This document shows positions 7,062-15,821 of a DNA stretch of 41,830 bases, piece after piece. The position numbers and the translations under genes were made by a program. The notes under the pieces are model-generated. The model was not told where the DNA came from, ran no database searches, and saw only the letters and a program-made list of their open reading frames with translations. Where the stretch lies: the NCBI GenBank assembly GCA_028717345.1, contig JAQUNZ010000013.1:1-41830 (forward strand). Direction: 5' to 3'. Position 1 is the first letter of the stretch; every line of letters begins with the position of its first letter. Origin of the DNA: Candidatus Methanoperedens sp. Its GTDB lineage: Archaea; Halobacteriota; Methanosarcinia; Methanosarcinales; Methanoperedenaceae.

Positions 7062-10000
7062 GGAATTCCTCCTGGTTTTGGCCCGCCTTCCATAGGCCCT
7101 CCTGATCTCATCTTTCCTTTATCCATGATAAAGAAGTTGTTTTTCAGCGTTTCGACTCTTCCGGTTCCATCTTCAGTTATTTGCACAACTGCTGTCAGTT
7201 CTGCAAAGTCGAAATCATAGGCACCGCCAGATTTCAGTTCGTCTGGAAGTTGAGCTGGTGTTACTGTTATCAGCCCTTCACCATCAGCAAGTGTAACGTT
7301 GATAGGCGTAGTCATTGTAAATGTCATTGGAAGCGTATCAAAGAAACCACTTGTGATATTGCCTCCAAATGACATCTTTATCTGTGTAAGTCGAGCAACA
7401 CCATTTATCCTGACGCCTGAGAAATCCTTTGCTATTACATATATAGTAATATTGTCAGACCTGTTAAGATCGAACTTTGGAGCAAATGTTCTGGCTGTAT
7501 ATGTATTTGCTGTATCATTGAACGATAATGTCGGAAATGCCAGCGGCCAGTTTTGCATATTTCCTGTTCCAACATCCCATGCAAATTGCTCTGACATGTT
7601 GGTATAAGTGATACCCATTCCGGGACCTCCACCCATTGAAATTGCATCTCCATATCCACTTTCATTGGTGTACATATCATAAGATACTTGTCCGGCGGAT
7701 GGAGACCATGAATTCAGCTCTGTCAGGTCATAGTCGTCATCATATATTGCCTGAGTCGGGAAATTCACACCGTTCGCAAGTCTGTCAATCATCAATATCG
7801 AATACCTGGGGTCTGATGTGATCACTCCTGCTGGCATATCAGGTCCTCCAGCTCCTAAGGTAGGAAGATCCACCCCGATATCCCGATCGCTGAACCTGCC
7901 TGTATAAAATATAGGTGAATCAGCAGTCCACTGCGGGATCGGGAATACATTTGTAACACTTCCGTTCAGGAGGAATATCTTTCCGCCCCATTCGGGTGCG
8001 CTGGCTACATAGTAATTATTCAGATCAGATATGTTCTCACCAATACGATAGATTCTTGAACTGCCGCTGGTCTGGTTAAAGACAAGCACCCTGTCCATTG
8101 TTTCGATCCTGCCCCAGTTAACAAGGTCTCCTGAAGTAGGTGCGATATCCTCGTAGCCATAAACGAGATAGTTATGACCATTAAAGGTGATGTTATTCAC
8201 GGATCCTCTCAAATTATCAGCTTCACCGTTATTTGGATTGCCATCTGTAAGATTACTTAAAGCATCTATACTTGCAATTAATACGGGTTGCATCAACTGT
8301 AACTGTACACTTTGATTTGTTTGATTGATATCAACGACCTGGAAATCAAGACCGCCGATCCACCAATTCCGATTATTAACAAGATCAAATGTCTGACTCT
8401 GCGGCTGATTCCAGGGTTGCTGCAGATCGGGCCATGTCCACGGCCATCCCTTATATGACATTAATATGGTAGCCTGACCTACTCCAATATTTGTAACATT
8501 GAAAAGCCACATATTACCAAAGTCACTGAAATTATTGACCCCTCTACTTAGATTTATTATGGTATTGATATTCTTTTTAGTAGTTACGTTATAAGTTACA
8601 ACGCTCTTGGCATTGCTTGAATTGATCCGGGTTCCATTTCCTGGATTCAGTGTATTGCCGTTATCTGTGGAATAATTGAATCTATTTGTAGTACTGTTGT
8701 ACCACCAGTCATTGAATGGATATTCAAGCTGATATCTCTGACCAACATTCCACCAGAATCCAATACCGCGCTGGAAGTCGATCTCATCGCCGTATGAGAT
8801 GAGCATATTGTTTCCTGGAATTCCATCCGCTGTATTAGTATCATTTAACTTTATAAGATCGATACGTCCCGGAATTCCAAGCGCTCCGGATACCATAAAG
8901 TTCCTCAATTCGAACCTCGGCAACTGCCAGAACATCTCATCATCAGCAACCGCATAGCTGTTCCCTATAGTTGCATTGTATTTAATCATCCATGAGCCTG
9001 TCGGGATAGGTCTTTGTGAGGTATTTATCGAGATAATTGCCAGTCCGTAAGTATCTGTCGTAGCATTGATTCCTGAAAGTGGTTCCTGTAATCTACTCTC
9101 ATCCATCAGGAAATCAATAGAAACATTGCTGCCATAAATGGCACTTCCACCTGGATTGGTAACAAGGAACGGTATCTTTACGATAGTTCCATTCGCAAAG
9201 GTTCCCAGATTCATGCCTCCCCAGCCCTGCCTGTAAGTCGTGAACTGGAGTTGATAAGTACCTGACTGGTATTTATTACTGATAAGATATGTTGGCTTTC
9301 CGCCGAATCCAACAGCAGCTCCTGCGCTTGCATCCTTGTATCCTCTTGAGAAATTAGTGGTATTGCTGACATATACAGTATTATAAATACCTGATGTTGC
9401 AGAATCTATCATCAGAATGTGATATGTATCATTCCAATACTGATTATCGCCATCAAGGTCAATACCTCTCCACTCATCATCTCTCATGTTGCCGAGCAGG
9501 AATTTGCCAGATATGCTTCTTGACATTATTGTACTGTTAAGAATAATTCCATTCTTCAATGCATTTATTCCTTCAAGGTTCACAGTACCGTCATCAGTGA
9601 TCGATTTGATCCTCCAGGTACGTCCTGTATAATCTGTGAAATTGTCTCCTTCTGTCTTATTAAATACCTGTGTAGTTACATTATTCGAGAGATTATAATA
9701 TTGCATTCCCCCTTCTGTCGTATTCCTATACTCTATATAGACAGTCCTCTGGGAAGTATCTACCACAACCATTGCAAACTGCGGATTCTGGCTTACAATC
9801 CCTTGATTAAATATCTGATTGTCATTACTGCTCTGCAGGATTTTTACCGCATCATTTGTATTATCATTAACGATAATCCCGCTGACCTTACCTGCTGTTA
9901 CATTTCCAAGGCTTTGACCTGCGAATTTGCTCTTTACAGATGTCACATCTGTTGATGCATTAAATGATGTCTTATTTGTATAATAAGTTCCGCCATTTAC

Positions 10001-13000
10001 ATTGACCATGTTCAGTTCCGGCATATACACCCCAGCCAGAGCCATGCGGAACCAGAATTCGGTATATACTTCATTGCTCTGGTTATCCGTGACCTTCAGT
10101 TTCATGACATATCCGCCCTGCGCCCACCCGGATGTGTTGACAGAGATATTGAACCTGTGATCCACACCGCTGACTTTTTGTGTTGTGGTAATAGATGCCA
10201 TCTCACTCTTGCTGCGGTATGAAGTCATGTACATGCCTTCCTGCATGACCTTCTCAACAGTTACATTTGTAATGTTAATCGATCCTGATGATCCGCCCCT
10301 CATATCCTGGGAGGCGACAACTGTCGCATTCATGAAACCAGTAGTAGAGAATTCATATACACCATTCGTATCCACCCATGTAACAAACGATTTCAGGTTA
10401 ACCCATGCTCTACCGACCTCAGTGGAATTGCCATCAGTTGCTTCAAATACGAATTCGAAATTCCCGCCTTTGTTGATGCCTGTGCTGTAATTATAATAGC
10501 CGGTTCCATTTATGTAACCAACATTGATATTGGGTTCAGCATAAACTGTCGGCGGCGCCATCATTTCCCAGTCGCCCATTGAAATGATCCTCTTTAAAGA
10601 TACACTGACATTCTTTCTATTGAAATTGCTGTCAAATGTATTAAGGGTGAAATTTATCGGGCGACCTACACCATTATCAAATGAAGTGGAATAGGCAAAA
10701 AAGATGAAATTGCTGACCTCGAACCACCCGTTGCCATAATCAGTGACACCATCCTGCGTGGTCATCTTGACCCTGACAGTATAGAATCCGGATTTTAGAT
10801 TCCGGTTGGTATTGATAATTGTCAATGTGGCTTCACCATTTGAATTTGTCGTAGTGGATTGAGATGAATTGACACCATACGGAATATTCTCTCCAGTCAT
10901 GCCATATTTCAAGGATGAGACTTCTATTGTAGCGCTTGAAACATTGTTCCCGCTGACATCCTTTACTTTTACACTAAGAGTAATATTATCACCTGAACCA
11001 AATGCTTTGAACATCCCTGTTCCTGAATCTGATTGCGGTTTTACAAATATTTCATAGGATTTTTCATCAAACCAGCCATCTCCGATCACTTTCTTTGGAG
11101 AACCGCCTATTGTTGCGTTCACCCAGAACTTGACATTGTGGAAACCAAGATGAGAATCATTGGCAGTGAACTTCAATACTTTAATAGTTTCTGAACCTCC
11201 AGGACCGTACTGAACCTGGATCTGCTCAAGTGTAATATTTAACATTTCCTCGGTGACAATATCATTTGCACCTTCACTCCATACCTCGACAAGACCTGCT
11301 TCAGAAATATTCGCTGCAGTCAATCTCCCGCCTGTAGATGGATTGAAAGCCAGGATATTCAATCTTACAAAACCGCCTGGTGATACTTTCGGATTGAACC
11401 AGCCGTTCTTGTTCACAGGCTCACCGTGAACGAACATGTCCTGCACTGAGATCGTGGTGCTTGCTTTTACCCAGCCTGAGATATTTGCCTGGACAACCAC
11501 ATTGTAAATACCATTTGTTGAAGGCGCTGTGAAATTGATTATTGTGAAATTATTTCCCAGCATCATTTTTATTTCAGACTGGATATCAGTCGGGACACCC
11601 AGATAAGAAAAGAACGCAGTCTGGTTCATTACGTTCCAGGAAGGTGTGACATCTGTGCCTGTGCTGTCTGTGATATTCACCCTGAAGTTGCTGGTATTAA
11701 TAGCGACCATATCCTCAATATTGATATTCTCTCCGCCTGACAGGTTAGTTCCGGCTAGGATCATAAAAGCACCCATACCAGGTGCAAAACCATCGCTATC
11801 CTGTCTTTCTTTTGAAACGGGTTTTAAGAACAGGTTATATGATTTGATATTATAACTTGTAAAAGCCTTTTGCGTCTGTGAATTATTGACCGAGGTGAAT
11901 TCCACATTATATGTGGTTTCTTCCTCAGTTGAAGGGATTGTATATGAGTATGTATAGGCGCTGATATTGCTATCATATGTAAGGCTCTTTGAAAGTATGA
12001 ATGAAGTGTTAGTCTGGCTTCGGATAGTAGCTCTCACTGTTGCTGTTGTTACAGGGTACCCGGTAGATACATCTTTGAGATATAAGGCGCCCTTCAACGT
12101 TTCCCCACGTGCGAAAGTATGTTTTGGCTTATTTTCTTCAGAAAGAATATCGGAAAATATGGTATTTGTATTTACCATAAATGATAAATGTCCAATGTTG
12201 CCTGCTATTAAATGATATATCCCGGATGCATCCTGTATGGTTATTGATGTGGTATTAATACCGTTTGAATTTGTACTGAGTGTTGTATTGCTGACGGCTG
12301 TTCCGTCGTTCATGATATATTCCATTAGAATATTCTGGCTAAGAGGATAATTCGTTGAATTTAATACGAGGAATGTAACATTTCTGGTCTCGCCGCCCGC
12401 AAAAACAGGAGCTATCGGTCGAGCCAGCACTATCTGGGTATCGTTATGGATATCCATTATAGTGTATGTTGTAGCATTTAATTTGACTTTTGACCCCTCG
12501 ACAAGATTTCCAACCACACTGTTGCCTGAAATGTCTGAAGACAGGTTCATTTCATTATCATCGTCCATATAAGCCACGTCATCGTTTGAAACAAGGAAAT
12601 AGAATGGTCTGCCATCGAAAGTTACGCTCCCTCCGGTTTTGCCCGTACTGAGGGGACCTGTTATGCCATGACTGCCTGATAAAGAAACTACAAGTACAGG
12701 GCCCTGTGAGAAGAATGTTTTGATCGTACTTGGATCAGAAGCTCCAAGAACGGTCATATTTAGATATTGGGAATTAACTCCTGATTCCACATATGTGGCT
12801 GCAACTGTATATTCCCCGGATGATCCTGGGGCATTTATTGTCGTGGAGAATGCACCGGAAGATGCATATACCAGTTGATAGCTTGTGGCTGATCCTGTGA
12901 ACTCGTTCCCCCGTACCCAGATCGTTATATTAACAGCGCCTGATGCATTGCCATCAAGGATCGCTCCTGAGACGCTTATTGGATCATTTGCAGCATAATA

Positions 13001-13180
13001 CTTTGAATTGATATTGAACTTCTGTATCGATGCTGCCATTGCTAATGGATTCATGAAAATGAAAACCACCAAAGCAATGGAAATGACTGAAACAATATTC
13101 TTCTTTCTAACATTTTCTTTTGTTAACCAAACCAACATAACCTCAGATCTCCTTCTAATAAACGTTTTTACCTTCATCAT
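7058..13180 (-). CDS. Giant secreted surface protein, 2040 residues
   Basis: Exported protein with a positively charged N-terminus and a signal/transmembrane helix at about 29-49 ending in AMA-A. Nearly all the rest is predicted beta-rich: repeated Ig-like/MG2-like units of roughly 100-120 residues. Several carry a G-W-F or A-W-V signature at the repeat junction (NKNGWFNP, IGDGWFDE, YGNGWFEV, VGRAWVNL). I see no cysteine in the whole chain and dozens of N-x-S/T glycosylation sequons. The C-terminus is a short Gly/Pro-rich tail, MRSGGPMEGGPKPGGIP, with no transmembrane anchor or sorting signal. The SD GGGGGTGA lies 6 bases before ATG 13180 and supports this start. It overlaps the PGF-CTERM gene by 4 bases. 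Likely roles are S-layer, sheath or adhesin; the exact function is unknown to me. Confidence 0.85.
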   Translation of the reverse strand: MMKVKTFIRRRSEVMLVWLTKENVRKKNIVSVISIALVVFIFMNPLAMAASIQKFNINSKYYAANDPISVSGAILDGNASGAVNITIWVRGNEFTGSATSYQLVYASSGAFSTTINAPGSSGEYTVAATYVESGVNSQYLNMTVLGASDPSTIKTFFSQGPVLVVSLSGSHGITGPLSTGKTGGSVTFDGRPFYFLVSNDDVAYMDDDNEMNLSSDISGNSVVGNLVEGSKVKLNATTYTIMDIHNDTQIVLARPIAPVFAGGETRNVTFLVLNSTNYPLSQNILMEYIMNDGTAVSNTTLSTNSNGINTTSITIQDASGIYHLIAGNIGHLSFMVNTNTIFSDILSEENKPKHTFARGETLKGALYLKDVSTGYPVTTATVRATIRSQTNTSFILSKSLTYDSNISAYTYSYTIPSTEEETTYNVEFTSVNNSQTQKAFTSYNIKSYNLFLKPVSKERQDSDGFAPGMGAFMILAGTNLSGGENINIEDMVAINTSNFRVNITDSTGTDVTPSWNVMNQTAFFSYLGVPTDIQSEIKMMLGNNFTIINFTAPSTNGIYNVVVQANISGWVKASTTISVQDMFVHGEPVNKNGWFNPKVSPGGFVRLNILAFNPSTGGRLTAANISEAGLVEVWSEGANDIVTEEMLNITLEQIQVQYGPGGSETIKVLKFTANDSHLGFHNVKFWVNATIGGSPKKVIGDGWFDEKSYEIFVKPQSDSGTGMFKAFGSGDNITLSVKVKDVSGNNVSSATIEVSSLKYGMTGENIPYGVNSSQSTTTNSNGEATLTIINTNRNLKSGFYTVRVKMTTQDGVTDYGNGWFEVSNFIFFAYSTSFDNGVGRPINFTLNTFDSNFNRKNVSVSLKRIISMGDWEMMAPPTVYAEPNINVGYINGTGYYNYSTGINKGGNFEFVFEATDGNSTEVGRAWVNLKSFVTWVDTNGVYEFSTTGFMNATVVASQDMRGGSSGSINITNVTVEKVMQEGMYMTSYRSKSEMASITTTQKVSGVDHRFNISVNTSGWAQGGYVMKLKVTDNQSNEVYTEFWFRMALAGVYMPELNMVNVNGGTYYTNKTSFNASTDVTSVKSKFAGQSLGNVTAGKVSGIIVNDNTNDAVKILQSSNDNQIFNQGIVSQNPQFAMVVVDTSQRTVYIEYRNTTEGGMQYYNLSNNVTTQVFNKTEGDNFTDYTGRTWRIKSITDDGTVNLEGINALKNGIILNSTIMSRSISGKFLLGNMRDDEWRGIDLDGDNQYWNDTYHILMIDSATSGIYNTVYVSNTTNFSRGYKDASAGAAVGFGGKPTYLISNKYQSGTYQLQFTTYRQGWGGMNLGTFANGTIVKIPFLVTNPGGSAIYGSNVSIDFLMDESRLQEPLSGINATTDTYGLAIISINTSQRPIPTGSWMIKYNATIGNSYAVADDEMFWQLPRFELRNFMVSGALGIPGRIDLIKLNDTNTADGIPGNNMLISYGDEIDFQRGIGFWWNVGQRYQLEYPFNDWWYNSTTNRFNYSTDNGNTLNPGNGTRINSSNAKSVVTYNVTTKKNINTIINLSRGVNNFSDFGNMWLFNVTNIGVGQATILMSYKGWPWTWPDLQQPWNQPQSQTFDLVNNRNWWIGGLDFQVVDINQTNQSVQLQLMQPVLIASIDALSNLTDGNPNNGEADNLRGSVNNITFNGHNYLVYGYEDIAPTSGDLVNWGRIETMDRVLVFNQTSGSSRIYRIGENISDLNNYYVASAPEWGGKIFLLNGSVTNVFPIPQWTADSPIFYTGRFSDRDIGVDLPTLGAGGPDMPAGVITSDPRYSILMIDRLANGVNFPTQAIYDDDYDLTELNSWSPSAGQVSYDMYTNESGYGDAISMGGGPGMGITYTNMSEQFAWDVGTGNMQNWPLAFPTLSFNDTANTYTARTFAPKFDLNRSDNITIYVIAKDFSGVRINGVARLTQIKMSFGGNITSGFFDTLPMTFTMTTPINVTLADGEGLITVTPAQLPDELKSGGAYDFDFAELTAVVQITEDGTGRVETLKNNFFIMDKGKMRSGGPMEGGPKPGGIP

Positions 13181-13202
13181 ATATATTCACCCCCATATAT
13201 AT
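13179..13202 (-). promoter_or_regulatory. Hairpin presenting the ribosome binding site of the giant gene
   Basis: Two perfect 8-bp ATATATAT arms (13179-13186 and 13195-13202) flank an 8-base loop which, on the mRNA, is exactly the SD sequence GGGGGUGA. The first two bases of the start codon belong to the 3' arm. The all-AU stem is weak, so it may melt easily. A translational control role is inferred, not shown. Confidence 0.4.
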
Positions 13203-13236
13203 ACATTATGATTATTGTTATGATGATAAATCAATC

Positions 13237-13260
13237 ATAGCCGAAAAAATGTCGGGCTAT
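13237..13260. repeat. Inverted repeat upstream of the giant gene
   Basis: ATAGCC (13237-13242) pairs with GGCTAT (13255-13260), and the stem can be extended by two pairs with one bulged base around an A-rich loop. It lies between the tRNA-Gly 3' end and the giant surface gene. It may be an operator, a leader hairpin or a weak terminator of the tRNA transcript; the sequence does not decide. Confidence 0.35.
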
Positions 13261-13343
13261 TTTCGTTCATTTATGTGGTCTCGGAGAAAAAAGATTAGAA
13301 TAAACAGATGAACCGATCTGGCAGGTATGTTATTCAAAAAAAT

Positions 13344-13414
13344 GCACCGATCGGGATTTGAACCCGAGTTATTAGCTTGGAAGGCTAAAGTCATAGCCAC
13401 TAGACCATCGGTGC
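13344..13414 (-). tRNA. tRNA-Gly(TCC)
   Basis: On the minus strand a 71-nt cloverleaf folds fully. The acceptor stem is GCACCGA with TCGGTGC, the D arm starts GTCTAGTGG, and the anticodon stem TTAGC/GCTAA carries loop CTTCCAA with anticodon TCC. The T stem is TCGGG/CCCGA with loop TTCAAAT. No CCA is encoded, as is common in archaea. A run of T residues follows within a few bases of the 3' end and probably terminates transcription. No intron is present. Confidence 0.97.
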
Positions 13415-13523
13415 TTTGATCTGGCACTTACAGCACTTTTTACCTTAAAAACCTTTAGATTCAAATAGGTTTTCCTGAGGAGAATTCTTATCTCCAGTCA
13501 CTCTATATAAAACGGTGATTATC

Positions 13524-14573
13524 ATGAGCCGCTTAAAATATCTCCTTGAGAAATTATCCAATGCCCACGGGGTTTCAGGATATGAAAACAACGTCAGGCA
13601 AATGATCTGGGACGAAGTAAGACCTTACGTTGACGAGATAAGAACAGATAAAATGGGAAACCTCATTGCCACAAAACATGGCGGCTCACCCCGCATTATG
13701 CTTGCAGCGCATATGGATGAGATAGGGCTCATGGCAAAATACGTTGATGATAAGGGTTTTATTTATTTTACTGCAACAGGCGGGTGGTTTGACCAGACGC
13801 TCCTTAACCAGAGGATGATACTGCATACACAGAGCGGTCATGTTTACGGGGTGATAGGGTCAAAGCCTCCGCATGCCATGAAAGAAGAAGAGATGAAAAA
13901 ACCTGTTAAAGCCGAAGATATGTTCATCGATATGGGCGCCACAAGCAGGGAAGACGCGCAAATGCTGGGCGTCATGGCTGGAACGCCGATCACTTCTGAC
14001 ATAGAATTCAGGTCGCTCGGCAAGGACATGGTAACTGGCAAAGCCCTTGACGACCGCGGAGGCTGCGCCGTGCTCATTGAGGTTCTTCGGCAGATGAAGG
14101 ACGTGAAAGCCACAGTGCATGCTGTTTTTACAGTACAGGAAGAAGTCGGATTGAAAGGGGGAAGGACATCGGCTTTTGGACTGTATCCAGATATTGCGCT
14201 GGTGTCGGAAGTTACATTCACGGGCGACCATCCTGGCATTGAGATGAAAGACCAGGCGCTTGAGATAGGAAAAGGACCTGTTATCACGGTAAGCGATGCC
14301 GAAGGGGATGGGATCATCGTCCCTGAACATGTGCTGCGCTGGTTAAAGCAAGCGGCAGAGGCAAACAATATCCCGTACCAGCTCAAGGTCGGCACCAGGG
14401 GGCAGACCGACGCCTCCATTATCCACCTGTCGCGTGAGGGCATTCCCACAGGCGTAATAAGTACGCCGTCAAGATATATCCACACGCCCGTAACTGTGAT
14501 GAAAATGAGCGACCTTGAAAAGAGCGCAGAGCTTATTGTAAAGGCTGTTGAGAGCGTTGACCGGTTATTTTGA
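13524..14573 (+). CDS. M42 family metallo-aminopeptidase (TET-like)
   Basis: Dinuclear-metal aminopeptidase of family M42, which forms large TET dodecamers that finish the degradation of peptides released by the proteasome. Numbering from ATG 13524 (349 residues): metal ligands H63 and D65 in AAHMDEIG, the bridging Asp in ALDDRGG 174-180, catalytic Glu206 and ligand Glu207 in VQEEVGLKG, and H320 in SRYIHTP. At the position usually held by an Asp ligand (D-V-T... motif) this protein has Glu229 in SEVTFTGDHPG, a conservative change. ATG 13524 is preferred over GTG 13515 because GGTGAT sits before it. Some members were annotated as endoglucanases; peptidase is the safer name. Confidence 0.92.
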   Translation: MSRLKYLLEKLSNAHGVSGYENNVRQMIWDEVRPYVDEIRTDKMGNLIATKHGGSPRIMLAAHMDEIGLMAKYVDDKGFIYFTATGGWFDQTLLNQRMILHTQSGHVYGVIGSKPPHAMKEEEMKKPVKAEDMFIDMGATSREDAQMLGVMAGTPITSDIEFRSLGKDMVTGKALDDRGGCAVLIEVLRQMKDVKATVHAVFTVQEEVGLKGGRTSAFGLYPDIALVSEVTFTGDHPGIEMKDQALEIGKGPVITVSDAEGDGIIVPEHVLRWLKQAAEANNIPYQLKVGTRGQTDASIIHLSREGIPTGVISTPSRYIHTPVTVMKMSDLEKSAELIVKAVESVDRLF

Positions 14574-14594
14574 ATTACCTGGATTAACGTATGA

Positions 14595-14702
14595 TCAGGT
14601 CTTGTGTTTGATGAATGTACCGTTTTGATACTCCTCGAAGGCCATCTCTAATTCCTCCTGAGTGTTCATAACGATCGGCCCATACCATGCCACAAAATCA
14701 CA
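14595..14702 (-). pseudogene. Pirin C-terminal remnant
   Basis: A minus-strand frame ending at TGA 14595 encodes the characteristic end of pirin-family cupins: VAWYGPIVMNTQEEL, then EMAFEEYQNGTF and a final IKHKT. No pirin start, cupin core or metal-binding residues exist upstream; that DNA is the 3' part of sdhC in another frame. The remnant overlaps the last 37 bases of sdhC. I infer a recombination or deletion that joined sdhC to the tail of a pirin gene, leaving this 36-codon scar. Confidence 0.7.
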
Positions 14703-14992
14703 AGGACTCCTATGAGGACAAGCGCCCAGAACAGGATCTTTTGTGTTTTTTCCCCTATCCCGAAGTCTATTGCAAAAACCCGGAATCCGTTCAATGCATG
14801 CGGCAGTACGAGTAAAAGCAGGATGAGAACCGAGGTTTTGACATCTACGAACATGAAATCAAACGGTGTCTTTATTCCGTGAGCCCATCCGATATGGATC
14901 AACAGGTAAAACACTAACAAGACACCTGTAATGCGCTGGAGCAGCCATGCCCACATACCGGTTCCGTAAGCCCGATCTTTTTCCATGGTCAC
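14666..14992 (-). CDS. sdhC: Succinate dehydrogenase/fumarate reductase membrane anchor, cytochrome b subunit
   Basis: 108-residue membrane protein with three predicted helices, about 14-38, 54-72 and 83-103. RAYGTGMWAWLLQRITGVLL matches the quinone-site region of SdhC/SdhD subunits. His in LLIHIGWAHG and in LPHALNGFR are candidate heme b ligands. It starts at GTG 14992, overlapping the sdhB stop by GTGA, or at ATG 14986. The protein should anchor SdhAB and pass electrons to or from membrane quinone or methanophenazine. Only one anchor gene is present instead of the usual SdhC plus SdhD. The last residues overlap a pirin remnant, so the native C-terminus or a following sdhD may have been lost here. 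Confidence 0.82.
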   Translation of the reverse strand: MTMEKDRAYGTGMWAWLLQRITGVLLVFYLLIHIGWAHGIKTPFDFMFVDVKTSVLILLLLVLPHALNGFRVFAIDFGIGEKTQKILFWALVLIGVLVILWHGMGRSL

Positions 14993-15762
14993 CTGAATAA
15001 ATGTTTCATTCTATATAAGATAATTTTCCTTATGAAACCTGTGATGGCATTGGTGGGCGGCACCTGTTTGGGGCAGACTTCAACACATCGGTAAACGGTG
15101 TCGCATGCCCATACTCCGGTTTTCGCATCCACTCTCTTTAGCATTTCATCCTTGGAGCGATACCTCGTATCAGCATAAAAACGCCATGCTTTTGCCAGGG
15201 CTGCCGGTCCAAGATAATCCCTCTCCCTTGCAGCAGCAGGACATGCCCCATAGCAAAGACCGCACAGGATGCAGGCAGCATATTTATCCACTTTCCTGAC
15301 ATCGTCCTGCGACATCATTGCCTCATTTACTGCCTGGTCGTCATCTACAAATCCTGGCATAACTTCTTCATAATGCTTAAAAAAAGGTTTCATATCCACT
15401 ATAAGGTCCTTTATTACAGTCAGGTTCGGGAGCGGTTCTACAAGAATATCATCGCCTGTCTTTAATTCAGGTTTCGCAATTGGACCATACGGTGAAATGG
15501 TCAATACTCTTTCACCTGTGATCTCAGATACCTGTGTCCTGCACGCAAGCCTCTGTTTTTTATTGATGAGCATGGCGCATGAACCGCAAACTGCGCCGCG
15601 GCATGAATATCTGAATGCCAGAGTGCCGTCCTGCTCATCCTGTATCTGGAAGAGCGCTTCAAGAACTGACATGTGCGATACTGGTTTTACCTCAAAAGTA
15701 TCGAACCAGGATTTTTCCCCGTTGTATCTTTTTATCTTAAATTTCATAACCCGGCATTTCAT
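14989..15762 (-). CDS. sdhB: Succinate dehydrogenase/fumarate reductase iron-sulfur subunit
   Basis: 257 residues carrying the three clusters of SdhB/FrdB. The plant-type 2Fe-2S centre uses Cys54/59/62/74 in CRGAVCGSC...LAC, the 4Fe-4S centre uses Cys164/167/170/174 in CILCGLCYGAC, and the third cluster uses Cys220/226/230 in CDTVYRC...CPKQVPP. It relays electrons between FAD in SdhA and the membrane subunit. It lacks the C-terminal CCG domains of methanogen thiol:fumarate reductase TfrB, so a membrane quinone-type partner is expected. ATG 15762 is used; ATG 15747 would remove five residues and is possible. It is divergent from sdhA with about 60 bases between, and overlaps sdhC by 4 bases. 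Confidence 0.94.
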   Translation of the reverse strand: MKCRVMKFKIKRYNGEKSWFDTFEVKPVSHMSVLEALFQIQDEQDGTLAFRYSCRGAVCGSCAMLINKKQRLACRTQVSEITGERVLTISPYGPIAKPELKTGDDILVEPLPNLTVIKDLIVDMKPFFKHYEEVMPGFVDDDQAVNEAMMSQDDVRKVDKYAACILCGLCYGACPAAARERDYLGPAALAKAWRFYADTRYRSKDEMLKRVDAKTGVWACDTVYRCVEVCPKQVPPTNAITGFIRKIILYRMKHLFR

Positions 15763-15769
15763 AGTTTCT

Positions 15770-15815
15770 TTTTCTGGTTATATAAAACAAATGGTAAAAT
15801 AATATAAGAGACCCA
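15770..15815. promoter_or_regulatory. Shared divergent promoter region of sdhBC and sdhA
   Basis: Only about 59 bases separate the two starts. The stretch holds TATA-like elements (TTATATAAAA near 15778-15787 and AATAATATAAG near 15798-15808) that could serve opposite directions. Co-regulation of the flavoprotein and the iron-sulfur/anchor genes is inferred from the shared spacer; no clear operator palindrome is visible. Confidence 0.4.
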
Positions 15816-15821
15816 TATAGT

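Noticed and set aside
13195-13203. ATATATATA read as the TATA box of the giant surface gene
   Set aside because: It lies about 15-23 bases before the start codon, which would put the transcript start inside the gene and remove the strong SD sequence.
13844-14485. 213-codon frame antisense to the M42 peptidase
   Set aside because: Shadow frame; Ser/Pro-rich translation without domain signal, while the sense strand has all M42 ligands.
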